DNA of 64,000 nt from Albifimbria verrucaria. Taxonomy: Eukaryota > Ascomycota > Sordariomycetes > Hypocreales > Stachybotryaceae. Where the stretch lies: NCBI GenBank assembly GCA_020081605.1, contig JAHREC010000009.1, positions 1 to 64,000 on the forward strand. Reading direction: 5' to 3'. Below are positions 22,901-33,445 of the stretch, one piece after another (within the stretch, counting starts at the first letter, position 1; the number at the start of each line of letters is the position of its first letter). The notes below the pieces were generated by a model. The model saw only the letters and a program-made list of their open reading frames with translations, ran no database searches and was not told the origin of the DNA. The position numbers and the translations under genes were made by a program.

Positions 22901-23221
22901 TATTATTTAACCTACTATAAAATGCACAGACAAGGGGTCCACTAGTATAAAGCAGTGCAAAAGGCAGGAATAACCCTCGAATGTATTTGGCATACTTGAA
23001 TCGGACTAAAGAATCCCGGCTCTGTCAAAACAGGTAGAGAGGCAGCAATCTGGATAATTATATCCACGCGGTTCAGTAAATATAATCCCTTGAACCAGGT
23101 GCAGTATGCATATTAGAGGAGCCGACTAGTGTCAAGCAGCTCCAAATGAACGACGAAACCTTGAATATATTTAACATACTTCAACTATATTAGAAGCATT
23201 TCGGGGCTTCAGGCAGAATAG
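22901..23221. other. Intergenic region
   Basis: No gene seen. The sequence near 22935-22980 (CCACTAGTATAAAGCAGTGC...CCTCGAATGTATTTGGCATACTTGAA) is echoed at 23125-23180 (CGACTAGTGTCAAGCAGCTC...CCTTGAATATATTTAACATACTTCAA), so about 50 bp is a diverged direct duplication. Confidence 0.5.
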
Positions 23222-23818
23222 CTAGAACAAGGAATTTACACCACCCCAGATGTAAGGCCCATCGCTCCTGTTCTCCCAGAGAGGGCCTCCGGATTGGCCA
23301 CCAGCAGTATCAGTAATAGTATAGACAGGGCCAGTTTCATCGCGATCGAGTGAGTTTTCTGAGCGAGCTTTCGTATTGGCGTGCAGGTATGGCTGGGCAG
23401 TGCCGCTACGGTCGTCGGGGTATCCTTGATGGTTAAGGATAGGCTGCTCAAACAGATTTCTATCAGGTAGCGTGACGCCAAACCAGCCTCGCTGCTCACC
23501 AAGGCGGTCATTGAGGATGGGGACGGCCCAGTCGGACTTGATACCGCATGCGCCCTGCGGATCGGCTTCACGCACGCCCAGGACAATGGTAGATTCAGGG
23601 AATGTAAGGCCGTCGTCAAAGCCAGCTGCGAAGTTGCCCCATACATTGGGGTCGTTTGGAAGGTAGTGGCGAGCGATCAGCATGTGGCGTGGGCCGACAA
23701 GAGCCGCCGAGCAGACAACTCCGCTAGACCAGCCGATGCGACCAATAGAACCGAACAGGTAGTTGTGGTCAGAGCTGTAGACGATCGTCTTGAATTCCTG
23801 ACTTGAAGATCGTACATA
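23222..23818 (-). pseudogene. Trypsin-like serine protease fragment (glutamyl endopeptidase-like)
   Basis: The minus strand encodes a chymotrypsin-fold protease. A segment leading into the catalytic His comes first (VCSAALVGPRHMLIARH), then an SDWAVPIL stretch fitting the Asp region, and GGQSGGPLW with the nucleophile Ser near the C-terminus. The order and spacing resemble V8/glutamyl endopeptidase-like secreted fungal proteases. The frame runs in phase from about 23875, but a stop lies just upstream, and no ATG, signal peptide or propeptide is seen, so the 5' end is lost. The C-terminus stops soon after the Ser motif. Probably a truncated gene. Confidence 0.75.
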
Positions 23819-25474
23819 TATTGTTTTGTTAAGATCCAGATGAGTGAAGCTGCTTGAGGTTGCTAGTTTTCCCTTTCAACAAGAAAACCATCATCGAAGC
23901 TATATGTACTTCTGGCGCAGGTCGCTGGGTCAGTCTGCCTTGTAGAGACTCACGCCATCCGAGCGGGTCCATAATTACCTTAATGAGGTCTATAAGGCTC
24001 TTGTGGTATTTCAGACAGTAATATCGTGCGAGTCGGCTAGTAAAGAAATATTCCCTTTGCCGATAAAGGTGCAGCTGTTCAATTGTTCGTCTAATGACAA
24101 GATATAGTTGTTGCATAATGAACCTCATAGCTCGGGAAAATTGAACTTTCGAGGTCATATGACCCCGCAGTTCAGAAAAACATCATGTTCTGGAGCAAGT
24201 AAGCACTGGAAGTGGCATGGGCACTTTACTGGCAGCCAATGCTCACTTTACCAGCGGCTGGGAACGCAGGGTTGGATGAAATGCGTCTCAGTGTCAATGC
24301 TGCAGTTATTAACAGCCACAGCGTAGCGATGATTCTCGCAGGCATGTTTCGTATACCTCTAATCATTACAAGCCATCATAAACAGCTTAAGAAATAGCGT
24401 CTTAAACTCAACAACAGGGGCCGCGATTTGAGGCAACCTCCGTTGCATTGCGTTGTGGCTCGCGTAAGCTTCCTGTAAGACACGTTGATGTATGTCAGCA
24501 ATAGCTCACTATTCTAGTATAAACCAGCCCGAAGGATGCTAAATGCACGCCAATGCTCAGAATTTGCTATTGTTCGGGGTTGCTCCATCGCTTAGTTTAA
24601 GGCGATCCCAAAATCCATGCTCCAATGAGCCCTATCATGGCTTTTTGTGATGATAGAGGCATGCATCCACAGTGTTTTGGCGCCCATTGGTTCGCCAAGA
24701 CTTGTGACTTGCGACTTATTACTCTTTGGGTAGCAAGCAGATTGAAATCGCCTCTTTAATAAAATCACCCACTCAAGTAGTGTTCTGCTCACAGTAAGTA
24801 CGAGTCTACTCTTCAAAGATCCAACCTAACTTATCAACCACAACGGCCGTGCATGTTCATTTATATAACCCTGCAAAATTCATTTATTTCTTCACATAAT
24901 AATATCCCCATCTTATAGGATTCTATCCGCAATAATAGCATATACTAAAAAGTCTAAGACGCTAAACATAGACATTTCGAGACTCCCGTAGTCGATATGC
25001 TTATGGGACAGAAATGAGATGCCCTGTGAATAGAGCGTTAACTGCTTCTTACAGCCCGTTGCACTTATGGTACTTCTCAATATTGCCTGCAACTGGGACT
25101 TCTTAATTGATGACTGTCGTCTATTATTATGCCTGCCTTGACGTCTGAACTTGTAAGCGGCTGCCTGCCACAGCCCTGAAAGAATCCTGGCCTCTCACCA
25201 GCTCAATTTCAGTGCAAAATGGGACTCTTGGAGAGTTTAAATACTTGTGTACCCTTCTACCAGGGCATGCTGCCCTTATTAGTTGCATTCCTCTGGAGGG
25301 GGTTCTGTTGGCACGTGACTCGTAGTAATAATATCTATTTTCCCGGACATCAAATCGCATGCCCCTAACGATCACTAGCAGTAATTATTTAGGCAAGATT
25401 GTTTTAATACCAGCCCAAATATTTGAGAGTTAATTATATGCTGTCAACTGCATTTGGCGAGTCGCTCTAGATTT
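23819..25474. other. Long intergenic region, no gene seen
   Basis: Short frames up to about 110 codons exist on both strands, but I cannot link any to a family. Moderately AT-rich at 24850-24970. It may hold remains of the upstream part of the protease gene near 23819-24160. Confidence 0.4.
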
Positions 25475-26886
25475 CTAAGCAAGAGTAAGGATGCCGGATG
25501 GTCCAACATTGATCGTCGTCACACCAGGCCGCGAAGCCCAAATGACATCGGGATGCGCTATGTACAACCACGGAGGGTTTTCATTCAGCCTCTTCAAACA
25601 TTTTGCGTATGACTCGGCTCTTTCTTCAACTGTTATCTTCTTCCGGGCTTCGTGTATCAGCCTTTGAGTTTCAGCATCATGGTACCCCAGCCACCATGTG
25701 GCATGAGACTTGCTCGATATCTTGTCATCAAGGACTCTGAAAGTGCTGTTTGGCGTCGAGTCAAACAACGCTAGGTCAGATATCTGCTTGCGAAGTCCAA
25801 TCTGACGAGCGTACTCTGGCCGATTTGTTTCGACCTCGACATCAACATTGAGGCCCACCGCCTCAAGAGATGACACGACGAAGCGCGTTATTTTCTCCGC
25901 GTGCTCAGGCATATAAGTTGGCGTGCGGAGCTTGATTGGACCGCTAATGTTCAAGTCTCGAAAGATTTTTCGTGCGGCCTCTGGATCGTAAGGGATGTTC
26001 TGGAGACCTGACTCCGTAAAACCAAGGTGGAAAGGGCTTACGACAGTCGCCGACGGCAATGCTAGGCCGCGGTACACTTCCTTGACCAAGGCGGCATTAT
26101 CAAGCGCTAAGTTTGCAGCACGTCGTGCATTGGAGGAACTAAAAACACCATTGACGCAATTGAGGTAGTAGATGACTGACAAAGTACTAGTGATTCGCCC
26201 CAGTGGAGTGAGGGGTCAAAGTTCAGCAAGCTGAGGTCCTCCACCCTCTCGAGATTTAGGGCTGCATCAACTTCCCATTGCGCAGCAATTGCAGCCTTTG
26301 GCTCCATCTGGTTCGTGTGTCGCAATAATAACGTGCGGCCCGTTGTGGCGCGTCGGATTGACCTTGTGAAGGGTTGCTCGACCAATGCCGGATTCTCGTT
26401 CAAACTCTGCGACCCGGTACGGACCTGTTCCCAGCACTGGTTTGCCATCTTCCGCAATGCGGGACGGCCAAAAGTCACAAAAATGTTCAGAATATCGGCG
26501 AAGGGCTCTGGATCTACCACCTTCACAACGCGATCGCCTTCAGCCGTGAAGCTGGTCCGCGCAAAGTATCGCCTGTAACTCCAGGGCATGCCAAAGTAAT
26601 CTGTCGAATCCAAAACCCGAGAATGAAGGCGACTATAACGTCGGCATTACATGGCTTGCCGTCATGAAAGATGGCCTCGTCGCGAATGTGGAAATGCCAA
26701 GTGCGGCCGTCCGGACGATGCTCCCAACTGTCAAAAGGGCCGGCTGGACTACACCATGGGAGTCCACCTCAAGAGCGGCTCGAAAACGAGGCTCTTGAGA
26801 GCGAGTACGCTGTTATCATCGGTGACCTGGGTGGGGAGCCGAAAGTCGACGTTCTCCAAGGAAAGGCGAAGTACTTCTGGTGTCAT
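25475..26886 (-). CDS. Extracellular solute-binding protein family 5-like (oligopeptide/nickel-binding type), frameshifted
   Basis: From the ATG at 26886 the product reads MTPEVLRLSLENVDFRLPTQ, then a LVFEPLLRW segment, then WHFHIRDEAIFHDGKPCNAD. That is the canonical (F-x-L-R)-x-F-H-D-G-x-P-x-x-A-x-D signature of the SBP_bac_5 family (DppA/OppA/NikA). The C-terminal 235 codons are intact and continue the fold (YDPEAARKIF ... GLNVDVEVETN). Length is about 470 residues, usual for the family. Frame changes lie near 26735, 26600, 26480 (a T run), 26300 and 26195. There is no signal peptide or lipobox, so in this fungus it would be cytosolic. No introns. These proteins serve bacterial ABC importers, so a prokaryotic origin is likely. 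It is divergent from the MFS gene at 27780. Confidence 0.85.
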
Positions 26887-27779
26887 TGTGGCTATCTGGG
26901 ATTTTTCGGTTTCGGTATGTGAAAAAGAAAATGCTTGGAATCAAATGCACAGCCTAAATCGTAGCTGACAAGGGTTCAGGTTTTGCTTTCTCTGTGAAAT
27001 GGGTGTGGGCACAGGCGATATCCGAGCGTGTCAATGGTCGCGACAAAAGCGGTAGACCATTCTACCCAATGACTCGCGGGCCAGCCGCTATCCCACACAC
27101 CATGGCGACCAATTCCGGAGATTTGGGTCGCACTCGGCCGTGTAGCGGTAGCCGGCGAGGGGACGAGCCAAGGCTAGCTTCCTTGAGACAGCCTAATCAA
27201 CGGGGTCTCCATCTCTCGTGCTTACCGGCCCGTTGCTCCACGAGGACGGGTCCAAAGCATTATCTTCGCTTGATCCAGTCAATCTAGGCAAACGATGGCG
27301 CCGCCTGAAATGACTGATAAGTGCATTGAAACAGGTGCTGACGTGCAAACGATGAAAGCCGAAGGAATTACTCAGTTGTCGGCACTTTGGCAATCACCAT
27401 AGCGGATTCTGAGCACGACATGCAGTGGGTCGGATCACGACATTGGTAGTGCCACAGCTCAGTGCCGCTCCTCAGCCTATCAGACGCCAAGGTACTTCAA
27501 ATGAACCACAACTTTGGTGCTCCTTTGACAGCCTCCTGGACATCTGCTGTGCACTAGTTTTCTTAAACTACCAGTAAACCCTGCGATGGGCTCTCGCCGG
27601 CACCGGCAGCGTGGAACCTTGACAGGGGAAGCACTGAGACTAGTATCGGGAAAAATCGTTGCGCTTCATGTCGAGAAGTATATAGCGATCCGGTTGAGAA
27701 GGCTCGAAATGACAGTGCCGATCAATCAACTCGTGCGACCAAACGTCAAGCCCCGACTTGCCCTCTGCATCTCGCTGCC
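26887..27779. promoter_or_regulatory. Shared divergent promoter region
   Basis: About 890 bp separates the start codons of the minus-strand binding protein and the plus-strand MFS transporter. No gene is supported inside. Such an arrangement often gives joint control of a permease and an intracellular partner. No specific operator was identified. Confidence 0.4.
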
Positions 27780-29697
27780 ATGGCTACACAACAAGACGAC
27801 ATCACCGCGCTGGGCAAGCCGGACTCGTCTTCCGGCGTCGAAAGCATCCGCAAAGATGGTGGCTTTGTGACAGTTAAGGATACACCGGTTGTGCAAACGG
27901 AGACTCGTACGACTGGATGGCGCCGAATTCTTAGTTTTGTCTGGGACTCTGTCGATGGCGATCCGGAGTATCGCAAATATGTGCGAAGGCTGGATCTTTT
28001 CTTCTTGTAAGCCGACTTTGAATGCTATACTCGTACGTGCAACTGACCCCTGTTTTTCAAGTCCCACCGTCTTGCTCGGCTACTTCATCAAGTACCTGGA
28101 CCAGACCAACTACAGTAAGTTTTAGCCCGGCATATCTACCTACCCACATAAGGACTTTGATTAACTTGCCTTACCCTGGGTAGGCAATGCTTTGTTAGTG
28201 GCATGCAAGAGGATCTGGAACTCTTCGGCAACGAACGAAACTGGCTGAACACATGGTTTGCCTTGGGTGTCATCATCGGCAGTGTGCCAGCCCAACTTAC
28301 GCAGCTGAGCTTCATCCGGCCTTCTATTCTAATTCCTAGCTGCGAGGTAGCCTGGTCCGCATTGGTCATTGGCATGGGTTTCTCCAAGGACATCAAGACG
28401 GCAAGCCTACCAATTTGACCCTTGCGTGCTTTACATTCTTTCTAACAATGGTGTCATAGATGTACATACTTAGGTTCTTCATTGGTCTGCTTGAGTCGTG
28501 TGCCTTCCTGGGTATGTCGCCATGCTTGGTGGCTGGTATGGTCCCAATGAGCTTGCCAAACGTGTGGCCATCCTCTTGGAAGTAGAGTCCATTGCTAGCA
28601 TGTTTAGCGGATACTTGCAGGCTGGTCTCCATTCCAGCATGAATGGACGTCATGGCCTTGCTGGCTGGCGATGGCTGTTTGTCATGGATGGCGTTATTTC
28701 CCTGCCCATAGCCTTTTGGGGATTCTTTGGCTTGCCTGATCTTCCTCATAACACTCGTGCTTTTTACTTCAGTGCTGAGCATGTCCGCTACGGCATCCAG
28801 AGAATCGAGTCATTTGGTCAGAAGGCTCAAGACAAGTTGACCTGGGCGAAGGCCAAGTCAATCTATCTCGGATGGGAGATTTGGGTATTTGTCGTGCCCT
28901 ACGTGTGAGCTTACAGCCTCGGCGCGAAAATATTTGTTCAGTGCTGACAGAAAATCTCAGCATGGTCGCTGCTTGCCATACTGCAACTTCGTATTTCAAC
29001 CTTTGGCTCAAGGCTGCGGGATACAGCGTCACTGACAGAAATGTGCTACCAACTGGCGGTAACGCTCTTGCCATTGTCGTCACCATCCTTTGGGGCATGC
29101 TTGCCGACCGGACGCGCCAGTACTACTGGCTCATTGTCGGGCTGTGCTTGATCATGATGCTCTCCAACATACTACTTTCCGTTTGGTACATTCCCAAGCC
29201 TGCCCTCATGTTCGCGTACTATATCTCGTATGCTGGCTCAGCCACCACACCAGTCTTGATTGTAAGTCTTCTCTTACACATCAAAGGATAGCTCGCTTAC
29301 TATAAGCACAGGCTTGGGAAACATTGCGCATGCCGGCAACCCTCATTTGCGGTCCCTGCTTGTTGCCACCGCAAACGTCATATCCTACGCCTGGGTTCTT
29401 TGGGTTCCCTGTAAGTCTCCTTACCGAAATCTGTTGCTACTGTCAGCTGACATTCAGTCAGTGGTTTTGTTCCCCACATACGATGCGCCAAAGTATAAGT
29501 ATGGTTACCAAGTTCTCATTCTGTTTGGTGGCATCGCCATTGCGAGCGTCTCACTCTTCTGGTACACAATTCGTCGCAAAGAGTAAGCCTTCCTCTCGTC
29601 AGCATGTTTCGGACAACAATTGACTGGTTCACACAGGCAACGAAAAAGCCAAGATGGTGGAGAAGAGAGTGGGTCGAATCACCAGTCTGTCGAATAA
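27780..29697 (+). CDS. MFS transporter, anion:cation symporter type (allantoate permease Dal5-like)
   Basis: The ATG at 27780 starts a cytosolic tail. Exons can be placed at about 27780-28006, 28062-28114, 28184-28400, 28460-28904, 28961-29261, 29312-29410, 29462-29582 and 29637-29697. Intron 3 (28401-28459) would use a GC donor. The product carries FIKYLDQTNY in the first helix, a hallmark of the Dal5/Liz1-like ACS family, then GWRWLFVMDG before the mid-cytosolic loop and FPTYDAPKYKYGYQ near the end. Twelve membrane helices are plausible. Three frame changes each need one base in a run: TTT at 28191-28193, GGG at 28510-28512, GGG at 29316-29318. Substrates of this family include carboxylates, vitamins, allantoate and small peptides. 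Pairing with a peptide/nickel-binding protein hints at a nitrogen or peptide substrate. Confidence 0.85.
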
Positions 29698-30297
29698 GTT
29701 GGGATAACATACGTCTAATAAGTGAAGGATCTTGGCTTACACGGCAGGGGCTGTACAGACGAAATGACTGTAATTTCGTAGCAACCTCTGTAAGCGGATA
29801 ATTATTGGCATAAAAACATTACTGGTTGCTTAACACTGAAATTGGTGATTGTCACGTCCTGTAAATGTTCTTAGACATGCCTCGTGTTTCCAATTGCGTA
29901 AATCGGAGCTCAGTGATTCCATGGTTTAGGCTCCTTGCTTGAACATAATGCACAACGGATCAAGCCATGAGCCACCTATGATGCTATCATGGCGTGCCCG
30001 GCCTGTGCTATGCCATTGCAGAGCCAGCGATACTGTTTGGGTGGTCAGATTAAGGAGACAAAGCTCGCCTCTCATAATTCACTATCTAAACAATTCATAG
30101 CACGATGATAAGAGAAATGACACAACCATCAGTCATGCGCATCAGCAGAGGCCGTTACACTAGCTTACTAGGCTGCAACGTCGCCGCTCCGGCCCACCCT
30201 GTAGCGCAACTCGCCCACAAGCCCATCCATCACGCCATCATCGGACGTTTCCCGACCACCTCGCATTCAATTCCTTCAAGACTGGACATGCAGAAAT
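29698..30297. other. Intergenic region
   Basis: No coding signal. It lies between the 3' end of the transporter and the start of the NTPase-FGE gene, so it probably holds a terminator and a promoter that I cannot pinpoint. Confidence 0.45.
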
Positions 30298-32387
30298 TTG
30301 CAGAATGGGAGATTTAGGGGTTTTGTCGGCCGTGGCGCCATCACGAGGTAGCGATCCGCTGTTCGTACTACCGAATGGAAAACCCGTCGATTGGGCTTCG
30401 GGTTACATCCCTTGCTCGTCAACTTCACCTTTGAGGATAAGGCGGCCAAAGGTCTGAGAAAGCGTGGAAACGAGAAGACTCCAGACATTCCAGTTCACTT
30501 CTCTGCTTTGGAGCGTGTACGCGATTGCCGAGCTCTCCTGCTGGTCGGACCTACCGGGAGTGGCAAAACGACATTTGCAAAGCATCTCTGCTTGCGCCTA
30601 GCAAAGGGGGCCATGCTACGGCTTCAATAACCATTCGCAATGAGTTTGGTCATACACATGAGGAGGCTTGGGAGCATCCCAATATCGCTACGCATTATTT
30701 CAGTATTGACTCTTCCCAATCCCTCAAAACATTGAGTGATTCTTTCTTGTCTTTGACACAGTCTCCATCGGGAAAGCAACCCAGAACTGGTAAGGAAGAC
30801 TTGATCATCATTGACAAAATCGAGAAAGCCGGGGATGGAGCCATCGAACAGCTATCGAATATCCTCAGTCACGTCGAGCAGTCCCGCAGACTTCGACTTC
30901 TGGTCCTAGGAGAGATAGAGGCGAGCAAAAGCTGGACTATCCCAATGGGGATTACCCGGCACGAATTGCTTCCACTGATGCAAGCGCAAAGACGTGAGGT
31001 CCTAGAGCGTATCCTGGGACCTGAATTGGTGGCTGAGAAGATTGGCTTAGGTGCTGCAGCGGCGAACCCAACCATATTTGCTTTGTCGGTAGCATCCGGC
31101 GACGCTGGCGAGCATGTTGAGAAGGTTCTTGATGCATGGCTGGATAGTGTCTCCATGTCCGACAAGGATATTGCGGCCAAGATATCGGCCCAGGCACTGG
31201 TGGCCATTTCAAGTGATCAGACTACGGCAGCTCAGATTGACGCACACCAGCTGGACGAGAATGCTGGCTCCTCTCTCTTCTCGTCCAGACGCACCCAGGA
31301 ATTACTGGCCGCATGCCATCTGGCTGAAGTCGACATAGAGGAGGCTATTCAACTGTTCTATGAGAATCCGTTGAAGTGGAAATCGGTCTTGCAAAGCCTC
31401 CTCGTCCGTGCAAGGGCTACCGGAAAAGTCGAAGCTTTAGCTGAGGGCCTCGTTCGAGGCCTCGGAGACAATGCACAGCGCGGAGCCCTGCTTGTGGCCG
31501 ACATAATTGACGACATCCCCGAAGTAAGGGAACATATTAAGCAGCATATGCTTGCAGTTGTCGAGCATGGGACTTTGGCTGCAGCCGAGCGCGAACATGC
31601 CGGTCGTGTTCTCTCCAAGCTGGGTGATCCAAGGGATCTCACAGCTCTTGCTCAAGTGCCAGCCGGAAACTTTATCCTAGGCTCCGACAGCCACCCCAAC
31701 TCACAGCCACAAGCACCGACTAGGCTAGAAGCATTCTCTATCGGACTGTATCCGGTAGTCAACCGAGACTACGCAGAATTTGCGCAGGAAACAGGTCGCA
31801 CATGGGTCAGCCCAGATAGGAACAGCGCAGAGAAACTCAACGCACCCGCGACCGACCTCACTTGGCATGATGCCCGAGCCTACTGCTCATGGCTGACCGC
31901 TCGCTGGCAGGCAAACGGCAAGATTGATCCCCACCAGATAGTCAGGCTTCCGACAGAGCCAGAATGGGAACGTGCAGCGAGGGGTCAACAGGACAAATCA
32001 GGTGCTGAGGGTCTCGTGTATCCTTGGGGCATCAAATGGCAGAATAACGTGTCCAATAGTGAAGAAGCCGGCTTCAACAATACTTGTGCCGTTGGTCTAT
32101 TCCCCAAAGGTCGCTCTCCATACGGATGCTTCGACATGACGGGACAGGTTTGGGAGTGGTGCTCGACGCTTTGGGGCGAAGATATGGCGACACCGTCTTT
32201 TCGGCACCCTTGGCAGCAAGAAGATGGTCGAGAGGACTTGGATGCGCCTGATTACATACGTCGCGTTTTACGTGGCGGATGCTTTTCTAGTAGTAGGCTC
32301 AAGGCATGCTGCACATATAGAGGTAGCCTCGAGCCGGGCGGGTTCTGGCGAGGTAATGGGTTTCGTATTGTTGTTGCGGCGGGGTGA
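30298..32387 (+). CDS. P-loop NTPase fused to FGE-sulfatase (formylglycine-generating enzyme-like) domain
   Basis: About 700 residues from the ATG at 30298. After about 75 residues comes LLLVGPTGSGKTTFAKHL, a perfect Walker A. DLIIIDKIEKAG follows as a Walker B-like strand, so the N-terminal third is a NACHT/AAA-type NTPase. The middle is helical (residues about 230-440) and ends in AEREHAGRVLSKLGDPRDL, the linker found before FGE domains in bacterial NACHT-FGE proteins. The C-terminal 250 residues form the FGE-sulfatase fold: VPAGNFILGSDSHP, VRLPTEPEWERAARG, YPWG, SPYGCFDMTGQVWEW, RVLRGGCF and GFRIV. The SUMF1 active-site Cys pair is not at its usual spacing, so catalysis is doubtful. Three single-base losses at runs 30313-30315, 30393-30395 and 30606-30610 break the first 110 codons; the last 590 codons are intact. 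No introns, no signal peptide. Confidence 0.85.
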
Positions 32388-33445
32388 ACCTAGGCGTAAC
32401 TATGATAGGCTTTCTGACCCTGGCAGAGATAGAGTTGTTTATATAGGTTCAACACTTACTATGAGTTTTCATATATTCTGATAAACTGTCGTCTGTCACT
32501 TCTTGTTGCACGGCTCTATTAATGAAAGGATCTAGGAAGACTATCTCGAGAGGTGGTTTGATGGATTACTATAATACGATTCGCCGCACAAATGACCTCT
32601 AAAACCTCAGGCCAAACAGGCGGATCAAAGCTAAGCTTGCTCTCCAAAATTGGGTGAGTGGGTGATCTGCCCGACTCAGGCAATACTTCCACCTTCTCCA
32701 TTACCCATAAAGCGACATCTCTAGGTCTCACTAAATGTTATAATGATGTCAAGAATTCAGTATATGTTAGTGGATTGTATTCTTGGGGACCTGTTAAGAA
32801 CGCATTAGTCTTCAACCAGCTTACGGCTCGCGTGGATGAACAGATGATTTCATAGTATCCTAGCCAGATTATTCAGATTAATATGCAGAGCAGGCTTATA
32901 AGTCCCCTTCAGGTTTAGTAATAAACAGTAGAATTATTTCTTAAATTATAATATATCTTTAAAACTATACTTGAATAGATTCTTACTCATAAATCATGGC
33001 ACTAGTCTCCGTTCTCCTAGTTTCCTTACACTGGGAAATCACATTCTTATAGATATGTTCTTACTGCCATAACCTCGGAGATACTAATATAACGCAGGCT
33101 GGTGATACTATTATCCAATAAGCTATAAAATATACTATAATTATAAAGGAAGTTAAGTAGATTATCTACTATTATAGAGTAAAAGCAGGGAAATAAATAG
33201 AGATAAAATATTATTAGTTAGTCGGTTTAAGATATATAGCACCCTAGAAGAGAAGGTAACCTATTGTCTGCTGAATAGTCTAATACGTCGGGCGTGAATA
33301 CAGCTGAGTGGCGGAGGCTGTGTAGTTGGTGCTTGAAGATACCCTCAAATTCGGATGATAGTGTTGAATGCAACAGCGGTTTCCCTCATTCAAGCTTAAC
33401 CTTTCCTCCTCAGGACCTCAGAAGCTTCGACCAGTCTCTAAACTG
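32388..33445. other. Intergenic region becoming AT-rich
   Basis: No gene supported. Composition shifts to AT-rich at about 32860-33240. Short frames at 32519-32855 have no family likeness. Confidence 0.45.
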
